Shown: piece by piece, positions 1 through 11,170 of the stretch | How the letters are laid out: the number at the start of each line of letters is the position of its first letter | Numbering within the stretch: position 1 is the first letter of the stretch | Position numbers and translations under genes: made by a program | Assembly (NCBI GenBank): GCA_035235625.1 | Contig: CP141148.1 | Coordinates: 37,015,057-37,079,056, forward strand | Origin: Saururus chinensis | Taxonomy: Eukaryota > Streptophyta > Magnoliopsida > Piperales > Saururaceae | Reading direction: 5' to 3' | Length of the DNA: 64,000 nt | Notes under the pieces: model-generated | Seen by the model: the letters and a program-made list of their open reading frames with translations, nothing else | The model's database searches: none | What the model was told of the DNA's origin: nothing

Positions 1-1163
1 TGAGACTATTAAGTACTCTACTCCATTCATCTGGACTTGGTGTCCTTGTTGATAAAAGGCCACTCATAGTCACAACTGCTAGTGGCAATCCTTTGCATAT
101 TTTGAGGATATTCTTTGATTGGATTTCTAATTCAGGAAGACAATCCCCACCAAAAACCTTTCTGCAAAATAGGGTCCATGCCTCTTTTTCAGGCAGAGGT
201 TCGATTTTGTAGAGATGTTCTCTTTTAGGTCCGGGGCAAAACAATGCGACATCATGCCTACGAGTCGTTATCATTATTCTACTTTTTAGTCCATTTTCAA
301 GGAATACATACCTTAAATCCTCCCATGCATTAGTAGTCCATACATCGTCTAAAACCCATCAACCAGCTGGGCGTGGTCCATGCATTCAATTTCTTTAGGA
401 GAATGGCTGTCCTCGGAGCCTATGTAATTCAGCCTCCTTAGGCTCATGAAGCTAGTGAACATTCTTCTCAAGAGGACAGTTGGTGAAAATGACTGAGACA
501 CAGTTATCCATGCAAAGCAGTCGAATCTTCTTTGCACTCCTTCATCTTGGTAGACTTTTGAAACAAGGGTTGTCTTGCCAAGACCACCCATCCCGAACAC
601 GGAGATCATTGCAAAACTCGATTCTTGGTCGAGCAGTTTGTTCACCAGCTCCTGCTTGGGCTTCTCAATGCCTAATTGCCTATGATGTTGGAATCCTCGG
701 TAGACTGAGGCTCAATTAGTCGTCGAGTATCATATGAAACACGGGGGCTGGTTGAGTCTACGGACCAATGATGTAGAAGAGAACATAGTTTTCCTCTCTT
801 CAATTCCATGAAGCTCGCTCTTGATCCTTTTAATTTGTGTACCAATCCGATGCCGTGCTCTCAGCTGCCTGATGAAGCAGGCAAATCGGTCCCGACTGAT
901 GGAGTTGTTTTGGTCCTACTCAAAGGAGGAACTCATCTACCACATTCTCAATATCGTATGCCACATCTCTCACTTGTCTTACCCATTCTTTCACACTTTT
1001 GTTGTCTTCCATACTCTCTGCATCTTCCAAGAAAGCCTCTATAATTCTTAGACTTCTTTCTAATTCGGCTACTTCACGGCGCACCCCACCCAACAGCTCC
1101 GCTTCTTCCTTAGGTCACATCGGCTAAGTACTTCACCACCAGACTCACCATAGATTTGGCCAT
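1..1163 (-). pseudogene. CC-NB-ARC (RPM1-like) disease-resistance pseudogene, 5' part
   Basis: NLR proteins are cytoplasmic immune receptors: the coiled coil signals and NB-ARC is an ATP/ADP switch. Reading leftward, the likely ATG is at 1163 (MAKSMVSLVVKYLADVT). The Rx-type coiled coil follows with VKEWVRQVRDVAYDIENVVD, the EDVID-like region, at about 930-1000. Next come LRARHRIGTQIKRIKSEL, then the P-loop GMGGLGKTT and FDCFAWITVSQSF within 349-645. Kinase-2 VLDDVW lies near 335-352, then the RNBS-B-like MITTRRHD and GLPLA near 80. The window ends before the LRR. The frame is broken: a shift after ADVT near 1100-1115, stops at 920-922, 730-732 and 712-714, and a shift with lost residues just before kinase-2 at about 349-357. 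The family call is firm; loss of function is inferred from the breaks, some of which could be sequencing errors. Confidence 0.9.
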
Positions 1164-2817
1164 TTGTGGAGGCTCTAGCTCTCTTGTTCTCTCTCTTTTT
1201 GCTGAACTTCTCTAGCAGGAAAAGCAAATGAGCAATGCCCTCGAATCCACCCAGGGCTCAAGAGATATTGTCTCCTCTTACCAAGTCTTGCACAGGGACC
1301 AAGTCATTGCAGTTATGCTATGTTGACTTAGCTTAAAGCCAACTGGCCGATGCAATCGTCATCTTGAAACCTGGCATCACTGAAGCAGGTATGGTAATTA
1401 GTTGAGGCATCCACATCGACAATGATGGTTTACTTATTTGTGCATTTTTTCTGAGCGTTGACATTGGTTATTGCTTTTAGGAACTTAGGTTGCAAAAATG
1501 GCTCATAGTGATCGCAGAGAGCCACAGAGAACTGAACACGCATGTAGAGTACCCCAGACATCTTCTTAACAGGGATTCCTGTCAAGGTCTAACATATGCA
1601 TGCAGGAAATGGCTGCCCATGCTGCGGTGGCTGATCACACCGAAGTGGCTAATAAAAATGATGAAAACACAAAGACAGCTAGTAATAAGTCACTAATTAA
1701 TAGCAGCCTTAATCATATTACTAATAAAATAAATTGAGTGATAATAAAACTTTTAGTTTTAGACTGTTTTACCCATGCTTTTTACCCTTAATTTTTATTT
1801 TATGCATATTTTATATATTCTCATGCCTTTGAAATCATGTTTGAATTAGTATGTGATTTGAGAATAATTTAGTAAAATTATTTAATTAGATTATTTTAGA
1901 TAACTCTCATATTTCAACCAAATACTTGTTGTGGATATGACATGGGTATACTTTTTACGTTATGTTGATTTTAACTTTGTAAGGTTATATTTTGCAATCT
2001 CAAACTTGAATTCACATATTCTTAGTATCGTTAGAAAGTTCAAACTCTATTAAAGAGATCCCACTGATTATGTTTTTTCAAACTTTTTTAAGGGTATCAT
2101 GCATATGACATATTTCTCGATAATTCTTTTTTGTATTTTTGCTATATTACACATGTTCATATTTGCGTATTTTTTATGCCATTTAAAAATACACTCTATC
2201 AAATAAGACACGTTGTCTAACTAGTCTTGAGTATGAATAATGTGCTCCACGGCACAAAGTCCTTTGACATCATTACCTTTGGTGATCTATGGCCTAATAT
2301 TTAGCCTAGCAGATTTGGTCTCAATTGCCTACTACAGGTGTATTTAGGTTATAAGTACAACACTTATAATTATGTGTGTGTATAATTTATGATCATTATG
2401 TTCCTAAACACATGTATTTAACTATATCATGTAAAGGATATATTTATTCAATATATATTTTATTTTTATTTTATTTTATTTATCTAATCCGTATTTACAC
2501 GTGTAGTGCATATGAGTTTTTGGTAGTTAAACAAAATGATTTCTTTATAGGCATCATATGTACTTTGAAAAAGTGGGCCCCATAAATCTATAGTTCTGAG
2601 GGGTCTCTTAGCTTACTCCCTCTGAGCAAATGGTCGTTAGTTTAGCGCAGCTCCAATTTAAACATATCTGGATGTGGTGCAGAAGTAGAATACAACGTAC
2701 TTTTATGAGCTACATGTAGTAATAAAACTATAACTACTTTCATATATTAGGAAGATAATAAAATGGGGTGTGTGTGTCTACACACACACACACATGTATA
2801 GATAGATAGATAAGCAA
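1164..2817. other. AT-rich intergenic DNA
   Basis: I see no gene here. The first 500 bases are the 5' flank of the NLR relic. From about 1700 the sequence is strongly AT-rich. Bases 1680-1710 and 2530-2560 both resemble parts of 50959-51020, which suggests a shared repeat interrupted here by about 0.8 kb. Short (TG)n, (CA)n and GATA runs lie at 2767-2812. Confidence 0.6.
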
Positions 2818-2998
2818 ATTTACAAGAGCCTAGGCTCATGTGTGACCATGTGAACCCAGGCAATGTAGCTAGATCCGACGGCTCATGTTACTCAAGGCTT
2901 AACTACCCCCCTGAGTAACACTTGTTGTCAAATCTTGATCCGATGGCCAAAGATGCCTAGGCTCACATAATTGTGTGTGAGCCTAGGCTCTTGTAAAT
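2818..2998. mobile_element. Small inverted-repeat element (MITE-like), 181 bp
   Basis: The two ends are perfect 21-bp inverted repeats: ATTTACAAGAGCCTAGGCTC plus A at 2818-2838, mirrored at 2978-2998. Weaker similarity extends a few bases outward. The middle holds a second hairpin (GTTACTCAAGG against CTGAGTAAC, about 2888-2923) and another copy of the CCTAGGCTCAC motif. No clear target duplication was found, so the superfamily is open. Confidence 0.7.
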
Positions 2999-3033
2999 GG
3001 CTATTTCTTTCTCTCTCTCTCTCTCTATATATA

Positions 3034-5997
3034 TACAACAAAAAGAATTGTTAGTGATGCTTTAAAAAGCGTCGCTGATAGAACAAAATTTTAAAAATGA
3101 AATCCTAACTCCGGTATGATTTTGGGGAGGGGCTCCGGCCGCCCCTGCTGGAGCCCCAAGGGTTTAGGGTGGGGGGGGGGGGGGGAAGAAGAATGGAAAA
3201 GGGCTCCGGCCAAAGCCTCACGTCTGGCTAGTGGGCCAAAGGCAGGGGAGAGAGTTCGGGTAGAGAGGGTGGAGGGGCATGGCTGGACCCCTTCCTTTGG
3301 ACAGCACCTCTGGTTGGTGGCCCAGAGGCAAGGGAGAGGGCGGGGGTAGAGAGGGGTGCAAGGGGGAGAAGAAGAGGAGGGGGGACTCCCGGTCGGAGCC
3401 CCTCTCCCCCCTCCACCCCTCCTCTGCCCCCTCCCTCTCCCTTGCCTTTGGCAATTAAATCCTCTCTCTACCCTCTCTCTTCCTCTTCTCTCTCCCCTCT
3501 TTGTCTTCTCTCTTCCCTCTCTCTCTTCTCTCCCCTCTCTTCCTTCTATGTAACACCTCCCTCTCACTCTCTCTCCTCTCTCCCCTCTCCCTCTCACCTC
3601 TCTCTTCCACTTCTCTCTCTGTATCTCCCCTCTCTCTTTATCTCTCACTCTCTCTCACCCTCTCTCTTCCCCTTCTCTCTCTTTCTCCTCTCTCCCCTCT
3701 CTCTTCCCATCTCTCTCTACCTCTCCCTTCCCTTCTCTCTCAACCTCTCTCTTCCCCATCTCTCTCTATCCTCTCCCCCTTTCTCTTCCTTCTTTCTCAC
3801 TCTTCTCTCTCCCTCTTACCCCTCACTCTCTTTCTCTCTCTTCCCCCCTCTCTTCCCCTTCTATCTCTTTCTCTCTCCCCCTCTCTTTTATTACATATTA
3901 TATTTGAAAATTGATAAAAAATTTAAAAAAATGAATTAGCGACGCATGGCAAAATGCATCACTACTACATTATATGTTAGGTAGTAGCAATGCATTGCTA
4001 ATATTATTTATTTATTTAAAAAATAATGTATAATAAAAAAATCCCAAAAAATTTAAATTAAAATCTCCCATTCTCTCTCCTCCCCTTCCCTCTCTCTCTC
4101 TCCCTCCCCCTCTCTCCTCTCTCTCCCTTCTCTCTTTCTCTCTGTCTTCCTCTCTACCCCTTCTCTCTCTCTTCCCTTTCTCTCCTTTCTCTCTCTCCCC
4201 CTCTCTCTTTTATTAAATATTATATTTGAAAACTAATAATTTTTTCTTTTAAAATGAATTTGAGAAGCATAGCAAATTGTGTTGCTACTATATTAAGTAG
4301 TGGCAACACATAAGCATACACATCACTACTACGCTAGGTAGTAGTGACGCAATTTGTAATGTGTCACTAATATTATTTTTGAAAATTTTATTTATTAATT
4401 TTATTATATAATAAAAAATTTCCAAAAAAAATTAAATTAAATTATCCCCCTCTATATCTCTCTCTCCTTTCTCCCTCCCTCTCTCTTCTCCTTTATCTCC
4501 TCTCCTCTCTGCCTCCCTCTCTCTCCTCTTCTCTCTCTCATCCTCTCTCTCTCCCTCCCTTCCCCTTCTCCTTCTCTCCCTTTCTCTCTCTCCGTCTCTC
4601 TTCCCCTTCTCTTTCTCTCCTTTGTCCCCTCTGTCCCCCTCTACCTCTCTTTTCCCTTTCTCTCACTCCTCCTCTCTATTTTATTATATATTATCTTTTA
4701 AAATTTATAAAAAAAAATTTAAAAATATTTGCGACACATAGCTAATTAATGCGTTGCTACTATTTTTTATTTTTTTGTTAATTTTAAAATATAATATATA
4801 ATAAAAGCATCTCTCTCTGTACCCTCTCTCATCTCCTCTTTCTCCCTCTCTCCCCTCTATACATCTCTCTTCCCCTTCTCTCTCTTTCTCTCTTCCCCCC
4901 TCTCTTTTATTATATATTATATTTAAAAACTAATAATAAATATATTAGCGATGCATAACAAAATGTGTTGCGACTACATTGCGTAGTGGGGGCACATACG
5001 CATATATATGCGTCACTACTACGCTAGGTAGTAGCGACACATAAATTTGCTATGCAATGCTAATATTATTTTTTTAATTTTATTTATTAATTTAAAAATA
5101 TAATATATATTAAATAATTTTTAAAAAATCTAAATTAAATTCTCCCTTTATCTCTCCTCTCTCTCTCTTCTCTCTACCTCCCTCTCTCTCCTCTCCTCTC
5201 TTCTCTCTCTCTTCTCCTCTCTTCTCTCTCTTCTCCCTTTTCTCCGCTCTTCTCACTCTTCTCCTATCTCTCTCCCTCCCTCCCTCCCTCCCTCCCTCTC
5301 CTCCCTCTCTCTCTCCTCTCTCTCTCTTCTCTCTCCTCTCTTCTCTCTCCCTCCCTCTCCCTCCTCTCTCTCCCCCTCTCCTCTCTCGTTGATTTCTTTC
5401 TCTCTCCTCTCTCCAGCTTTGAGGAGGAGTGGGGATAAAATAGGGGAATTTTATTTATTTAGTATATATATAATAATAAATATTAAATAAAATATATTAT
5501 ATTTGAGATGTTTTTTAAAATAAAATAATAAAGCAATTAGAGATGTTTTTGAAATGTGTCACAAATAGTAGAATTATTGGCGATGCTTTTAAAAAAGCAT
5601 CACTGATAGTGTTAAATATTTTTTTTAAAATAATTTTATTTTATTTGCAACAAATTTTTTTAATGTCCCTAATAGTATAAATATTAGCAATGTTTTAGTA
5701 AAATCGTCACGATTAGTAATAATATTTGCAATGCTTTTATAAAAGCATAGCGATTAGTTCTAAATATTTTATTTTTAAAAAAATTATTAATATTAGCGTA
5801 ACTTTTTAAAAGGCATCGCCAATAGGGGTACTATTTGTGATGCTTTGCAAAAAGCGTCGCTAATAGTTATAAATTTTGTGACACTTTGTTATGCGTCGCT
5901 AATAGTTATAAATTTTGTGACACTTTGTTATGCGTCGCAAATAGTAGTTTTTAGTAATGCTTTGTAAAGCGTTGCTAATAGTCCTTTTTTTGTAGTA
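3034..5997. mobile_element. CACTA-like non-autonomous transposon, about 2.96 kb
   Basis: The left end reads TACAACAAAAAG followed by TTAGTGATGC and its inverse GCGTCGCTGATAG. The right end, read inward on the other strand, is TACTACAAAAAAAGGACTA with repeated AGCAACGC-type motifs. A (C)ACTACAA-like terminus with many subterminal copies of a roughly 10-bp AGCGACGC motif in both orientations is typical of CACTA (Spm/En) elements. Subterminal repeats fill 5540-5990. The centre (about 3430-5420) is CT-rich low-complexity DNA alternating with AT-rich hairpin units. There is no transposase; reading frames in the CT tract are low-complexity artefacts. Both flanks are TATATA, so the target duplication is ambiguous. 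Confidence 0.65.
3430..5420. repeat. Array of CT-rich tracts alternating with AT-rich hairpin units
   Basis: At least four modules repeat. Each has a CTCTCTCCC-type tract of 100-450 bp, then TTTTATTANATATTATATTT (near 3887, 4208, 4679 and 4905), then an AGCGACGCAT-type motif. Three of them (not the third, 4679) carry a hairpin built on CACTACTACGCTAGGTAGTA (for example 4324-4350 and 5016-5042). Spacing is uneven (about 321, 471 and 226 bp). Confidence 0.75.
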
Positions 5998-6002
5998 TAT
6001 AT

Positions 6003-6204
6003 ATAAGAAAAAATTAACATAACATGAGCTCACGCTCACACGTTATTGCTTGAGCTGGAGCATCATATTCGATGGTACCCGTTACTCAAGGGACGCTTTC
6101 CCTCTAAGTAACATGCACCATCAAATGGCTGCAATTCCTACGATCAAACTCATGCAAGTATGTAAGGCTGATTCTTGTAAGACCATTTTTGTAGGACTAC
6201 CATT
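6003..6204. repeat. Diverged relative of the 2818-2998 element, with hairpin
   Basis: A hairpin at 6071-6122 (GATGG, GTTACTCAAGG against AGTAACATGCACCATC) resembles the GTTACTCAAGG/GAGTAAC hairpin at 2888-2923. Both elements begin near TGAGC/CTCAC-type motifs and end near TTCTTGTAAG or CTCTTGTAAA. They sit just outside the two ends of the CACTA-like element. The relationship is inferred by eye. Confidence 0.4.
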
Positions 6205-6650
6205 TAAAAAGGACATGAGACCTAGGGGGTTGTGTGGAAAATTATGGTGGCTGGCACCATGTAAAATTTGGGCTCATTTCATTAAGTGGAGCCCACTCAT
6301 CAGGGATGGTCAAAATTTTAACCCCAAATCAATGACTGAAAGTTGAAAAGGTTAAATGAGTGGGTCGTACAATCATTAAATCCCAAACAGTTTCGGTTGA
6401 CATGGGATTATGTTTCTCTTGTGGAATTTTTAGAGACCCATTTGTTTCAAGTTACTATCAAAGGGAACCATGAGATCGGGGGATGAGTGGGAAAATCATG
6501 GAAGCATAGTCCATGTAAAATTTGGGGGGCCATATTGATGAGTGGGACTCATTCATTAAAGCCACTCATAGTTTTAGCTCCAAATTAACTGTTAAAATTT
6601 AATGGAGTTAAATAAATGTGCCTCACATATTTAAATGATTCTAAAATTTG
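6190..6650 (+). repeat. Two imperfect direct repeats, about 260-bp period
   Basis: Copy 1 (about 6195-6395) and copy 2 (about 6460-6645) share CCATGTAAAATTTGGG, GAGTGGG(A)CTCAT, CCAAAT(C/T)AA and AAATGA-type blocks in the same order. No coding capacity is convincing; the 98-codon frame in copy 1 is not supported by copy 2. Confidence 0.55.
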
Positions 6651-6673
6651 TTGACCCCATCATCAAATATATC

Positions 6674-6935
6674 CACTGTCGGTAGAATTCAACATGTTGG
6701 TAAACTTACTAATGGTCATTGGTGAGGGTGCCGACCCATCTGTAAGGTCATCGATAGATTTTGCCGGTAAGGTTCAACATGGTGAACTTATTGATAATTA
6801 TCGTCCAGGACACCGACCTATCCATGAGGTTACCAATGGACCTCATAGGTACTGTTGGTAGGGTTTGACGTATCGATGATTTCACCAATGGTCATCGGTG
6901 GGGTAATCGACATATTGGCAAGGTTGCCGATGAAA
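6674..6935 (+). repeat. Three imperfect tandem repeats of about 87 bp
   Basis: Units start at 6674, 6759 and 6851. Each runs through a GGTAGGGTTYGAC-like block, a (T)AATGGTCATCGGTG-like block and a CGACCYAT-like block. The units are diverged, so this is old. Confidence 0.6.
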
Positions 6936-8088
6936 TATGTGTTTTGTGGATTTCATTGTGAATATAACTAGGGTATAGTATAACAATTATAATTGATATT
7001 TCATGGCTTTTGGTGTGTTATGTGATGTGGATGAATTATCAATTATGCACGTAGTACTTAGAGTAGTAAAGCCCAATACATATGTATGAGACTATTGATT
7101 GTGATGAATGGGTATCCAAAAGACTATGTATATGGCATACAAGGTCCAAGAACCCTTAGTGCATTAGTTTCAAAAGTGAGTCATTATCCACGTAGACATA
7201 AGGGTTTGGTATGAACAATGACCGTGGTCTTTAGACTCTCTAAGGATGGTTGTTGTGTAGAATTGCTTCCTTAGGCCAAAAGTCATGTTAGAATGAACTA
7301 AATCATTAAAAGATGACTAGTCCCATTCAACACAATATATGAGGTTTTTATGATCATGAAAAGTCAGAATCTCAACACTAGGGTCCGTGATCCCTAGTGA
7401 GCCTTTACTTTATAGCCTAGATGGGGAGATGTAGACTTTATAACATTGAGGTTGTAATGTAATGGCCCAATATCTAGTAGACTAGAGCTCCTAGATAGGG
7501 TCATCGTGTGTAAAGAACCTTTTGGAAGGGTTTTGCTTATGAATGAAATGTTTAGCATTAAAGGTATGTACTCTTTTAAATGTGATGCATCAACTTATTT
7601 TTCTAGCAAGAATTCAATGGCATGTTGATCAAATCTTTTGTTTATTTAAGATTACTATCCCACTAAGTATTCCTATATACTTAGTATCCTTTGTGGTGTA
7701 GGTGTTCGGGTCAAGATTTGAAGGTAATGTGAAAGTCATAGTTGTAGTGAAGTTCTACTCTGCATTTATAGAGATTCTCTAGCTATGATTGACTGGGCAC
7801 GTGATGTGCCATTTTTCTTTCATTAGTTTAGGTATTGTTAACAAACAACGATGAACTTGTGAATCATGTGAATATTTTAATATAATAGCTACATAGATTC
7901 TTATTTATTATCACATCAAATGATTGTGAAAGTTGTAATACTCATACCCCTAATTGTTCATTTCAATTATTTACTTCATATGTTTTATAGCTGCAATGGC
8001 AAGAAGGGATGGAGATTTTTGATATCTTCTTTTAAAAAGGAAGGAAAATGTGTATTTTACTAAAAGATATATATGTGGAAACTAGGAG
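6936..8088. other. Intergenic DNA without recognisable genes
   Basis: No gene or domain was recognised in either strand. The stretch is moderately AT-rich and may be old retroelement internal sequence because it runs up to a large LTR, but I see no gag or pol motif to support that. Confidence 0.4.
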
Positions 8089-9858
8089 TGTGACACCCTG
8101 GCCAGTCGACAGTGAGAAGCTATTGCTTCTGTCCCCACTCCACTTTTTTCCAGCCTCCTTCTGCCCTCCTCTGACCCCATCAGCGAAAAACTCTCCTCTG
8201 TTTTTAGATTACTGCAAAACCGATCACTGAATGACAGTTTCATTGTCGCCATGGGTCATTTCTGGCTAAGTGGCCTTGGCACAATGGGCCATCCCCTATT
8301 CAATCATGTTATACTCCTATTCGCATATGTTCCCCACCTCTGCCCTTTTCTCGTCTTGTCGCAACCAACCATCGATTGACCTTTTTCAGGTATTTGCTCA
8401 ACTGATCTTGGCTTGGCAACGACGAGGACTATCGCCCCCACCCATGATATGCTTCCTCCTCCCCCTTGGTTGCCCCTTTGGCCATGTGTGCATGTGGCCA
8501 CACATGCATTTTAGAGTAAAGACACCACTTTTGTGCCATATGAAATTGACTGGCACCACCACTAGCCAATTTTGATGGCCCACCTCCACCTCTCCTCAGT
8601 CCTTGTGCACATACCCATGCCTTCTGCCCCTCTTGTTAGCCTTTGTCGACTTGAAATTCTAGCCGTTAGATGTTGTCTGTGGCTGCTTTTGGCATCTTGC
8701 ACCGCCGAGTGCTTCTCAACCACCAATCGACCTCCATTTAGCACACCTTGATTTTCAATCGCACTTGCCATTTCTTTTGGCACGACCCTACTTTCAACAA
8801 CCCTTGTGTGTTGCTATGATCCTCAAATGCTTTGCCTAGAGTGCAGTTGAACCCCCATCTTTCCGAGATTACCTTTGGCATTTTCTAAACCCTAGGAATA
8901 ACAGTTCTTTCAATGAGGTGATGTCTTTGGATGCCAACTCCACTTCTGACACCATCACCATTATGTGTGTGCCATCAAACTTGCATGGATTACGAGGTAG
9001 GGAACTTTGAACTCATAATTTCATGATAGCATGCTACGATTATGTGATTTAATGCCTTAGATGTTAATGAATGATCCAAGTACATGATGTAAGAAGGAAA
9101 AATAATGAAATATGGTATGCTTGCTTATGCAGATGACATGCATGTAAGCTCTAAGTATGTGTTATGTATGTGGATTGTATATATGCTATTATGGTGACTA
9201 AGAAATATGTGGGTATCTATTTGATGAATTACGAGTATGTGATGTGTATGTATGATGAATATGTGTATGTGCGTGGGACAGATGCATGTGTGATAAACCA
9301 TAAGTTGTGATGGATGGGCTTTATATCGATTTTGAGATAGATCTATATCAGTATGTCAAATGTCAAAGGGTGTAAGTTTGATGGGTGAGAATTGAATTAG
9401 ATTAGTCTGGATTAGATAGTATGTTGGGGATTCAATAAGTAAACAAACTTAGGGTTTGAAGCATTTTATGGATTGGACAACATAATTATACAAGCGTAAT
9501 GTATGCATTATAAATTAAGAAGTAAAAACAATAAGTAAGGTATTCGTAAGAGTTTGATGATCATTGGAGTTAGGTTAGAGAGGCTTAGTTTGATGAGTTT
9601 TGAGTAAGATGATTTAGCCACAAGGTGAATGACATGCAATGTATGACTATGTAAGGGTATGTTGAATCCATATATTGAAATATATGGTGAGTTGTAGTTA
9701 TGAGATGGATGGATTAAGCAAAGTATGTTCTCTTTGATGGACTAGAGTTTCAAAATGGGTGTCTTTGATGGACTAGAGTTCAAAATGGGTTTAGCTTCAG
9801 ATTGGTTAACTGAAGAGTGTAACATTGAAGGATTTCATTGCATAATTGTACATGCATA

Positions 9859-11170
9859 TTACAACAAAAAGTACTATTAGCGACACAATACAAAGTGCCA
9901 CTAAAAACTACTATTTGTGACGCATATAGAAGTGTCACAAAATTTATAACTATTAGCGACACTTTTCATAAAGCATCATTAATAGTACAACTATTAGGGA
10001 CATTTTTTCTAAAAACGTTGTTAATATTACCACTATTAGCAACGCTTTTAAAAAAGAGTCGCTAGTCTTAATTTTTAAAAAATAATTACTTTATTTTATT
10101 TACTATGTATTTTTAAAAGAGTCGCAAATAGTATTAATAATGGTGACATTTTTATCAAAGTGTCCCTAATAGTTGTACTATTAGAGACACTTTAAAAAAT
10201 ACATCACAAATAAAATAAAGTAATTTTTTTAAAAAAAATTAATACTAGCGACTTGTTTTTAAAAATGTCGCTAATATTATTACTATTAGCGACGATTTTA
10301 TAAAAATGTCGCTAATAGTTTTACTATTTTAGTTTATTTAAAATAAATAAATATTTTAAATTGATAAATATAAAAAATTAATTTTTTTTAAAAAAAGTTC
10401 TCAAATATAATATATTTTATTTAATATTTATTACTTTTATATATAATAAATAAAAAAAGAAAAAGCAAATAAAATTTTCCTAATTTATCCCTACTCCTCT
10501 AGGGCTCACGTTCACGTGCGTAAGAGAGAGAGGAGTGAAGGGAGAAGAGAAAGATGAGAGAGAAATTACTAAGTGAGAAGAGAAAGACGAAAAAGAGAGT
10601 TCAGAGAGATCTAGAGAAGAGAGAGGAGTGAGAGTGAAAGTAGATAGAGAAAGAGAGATGAGGGGAGAGACAAAGAGGTGAGAGAGAGAAGAGATGAGAG
10701 GATGAGAAAGGAGAGAGAGAAGAGAAAGGAGAGAGAGTGAAGAGATAGAGAGAGGAGAGAGGGAGGGTAGAAAGAAGAGGAGAGAGGGAGAGGGAGAGAG
10801 AGTGAAAAGAGAGAGAGGTAGAGAGAGAGGAGAGAGAGAAGACAAAGATTTTAAAAAATTAAGCCTATTTACGATGCTTAGTAAAGAGCGTTGCATCTTC
10901 GATGCTCAACAAAGAGCATCGCAAATAAGTATAATAGTTGCGACACTTCATCATAGGCATCGCAACTATTATACATATTTGCGATGCTCTTTACTAAGTG
11001 TCACAAATAGGCTATTTTTTTAATCTCTTTGTTCTCTCTCCTCTCTCTACCCTTTCCTTACCCTCTCTCTCTCTCTTCACACTCTCTCTCCCCTTTCTCT
11101 TACCTCTCTTTCTCTCCTCTCTCTCTTTCCTCTCTCTTTCTCTCTTATTTTTTTTAATTTTTAGCAAATT
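9859..11170. mobile_element. Second CACTA-like element, truncated at its right end
   Basis: The left terminus TTACAACAAAAAGTACTATT is followed by about 450 bp of AGCGACRC subterminal repeats in both orientations, an AT-rich block with TTTTATTTAATATTTATTA, and then GA-rich low-complexity DNA (10510-10850). This order is the reverse complement of 5998-5400 in the first element, so the two lie in opposite orientations. A CT-rich tract follows at 11030-11145. No matching right terminus is present. Confidence 0.6.
10863..11012. repeat. 150-bp near-perfect palindrome
   Basis: GCCTATTTACGATGCTTAGT at 10863 pairs with ACTAAGTGTCACAAATAGGC ending at 11012. Pairing continues through AAAGAGCRTYGC and AATAAGTATAATAGTTGCGA toward a centre near 10937. 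It lies between the GA-rich and CT-rich tracts of the truncated element, which could also pair, extending the potential stem to about 0.6 kb. Confidence 0.8.

Noticed and set aside
3091-3939. Open frames of 137-185 codons on both strands
   Set aside because: They translate CT/GA low-complexity DNA into Ser-Leu-Pro or Arg-Glu-Gly runs in several overlapping frames, inside a transposon.
6050-6346. 98-codon plus frame
   Set aside because: It crosses a hairpin element and a direct repeat whose second copy does not keep the frame.
8270-8575. 101-codon plus frame and its opposite-strand partners
   Set aside because: It sits in the GC-richer start of LTR copy A, with no motif and competing frames.
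10480-10896. 138-codon Ser/Leu-rich minus frame
   Set aside because: It is the same low-complexity GA/CT tract in the second CACTA-like copy.
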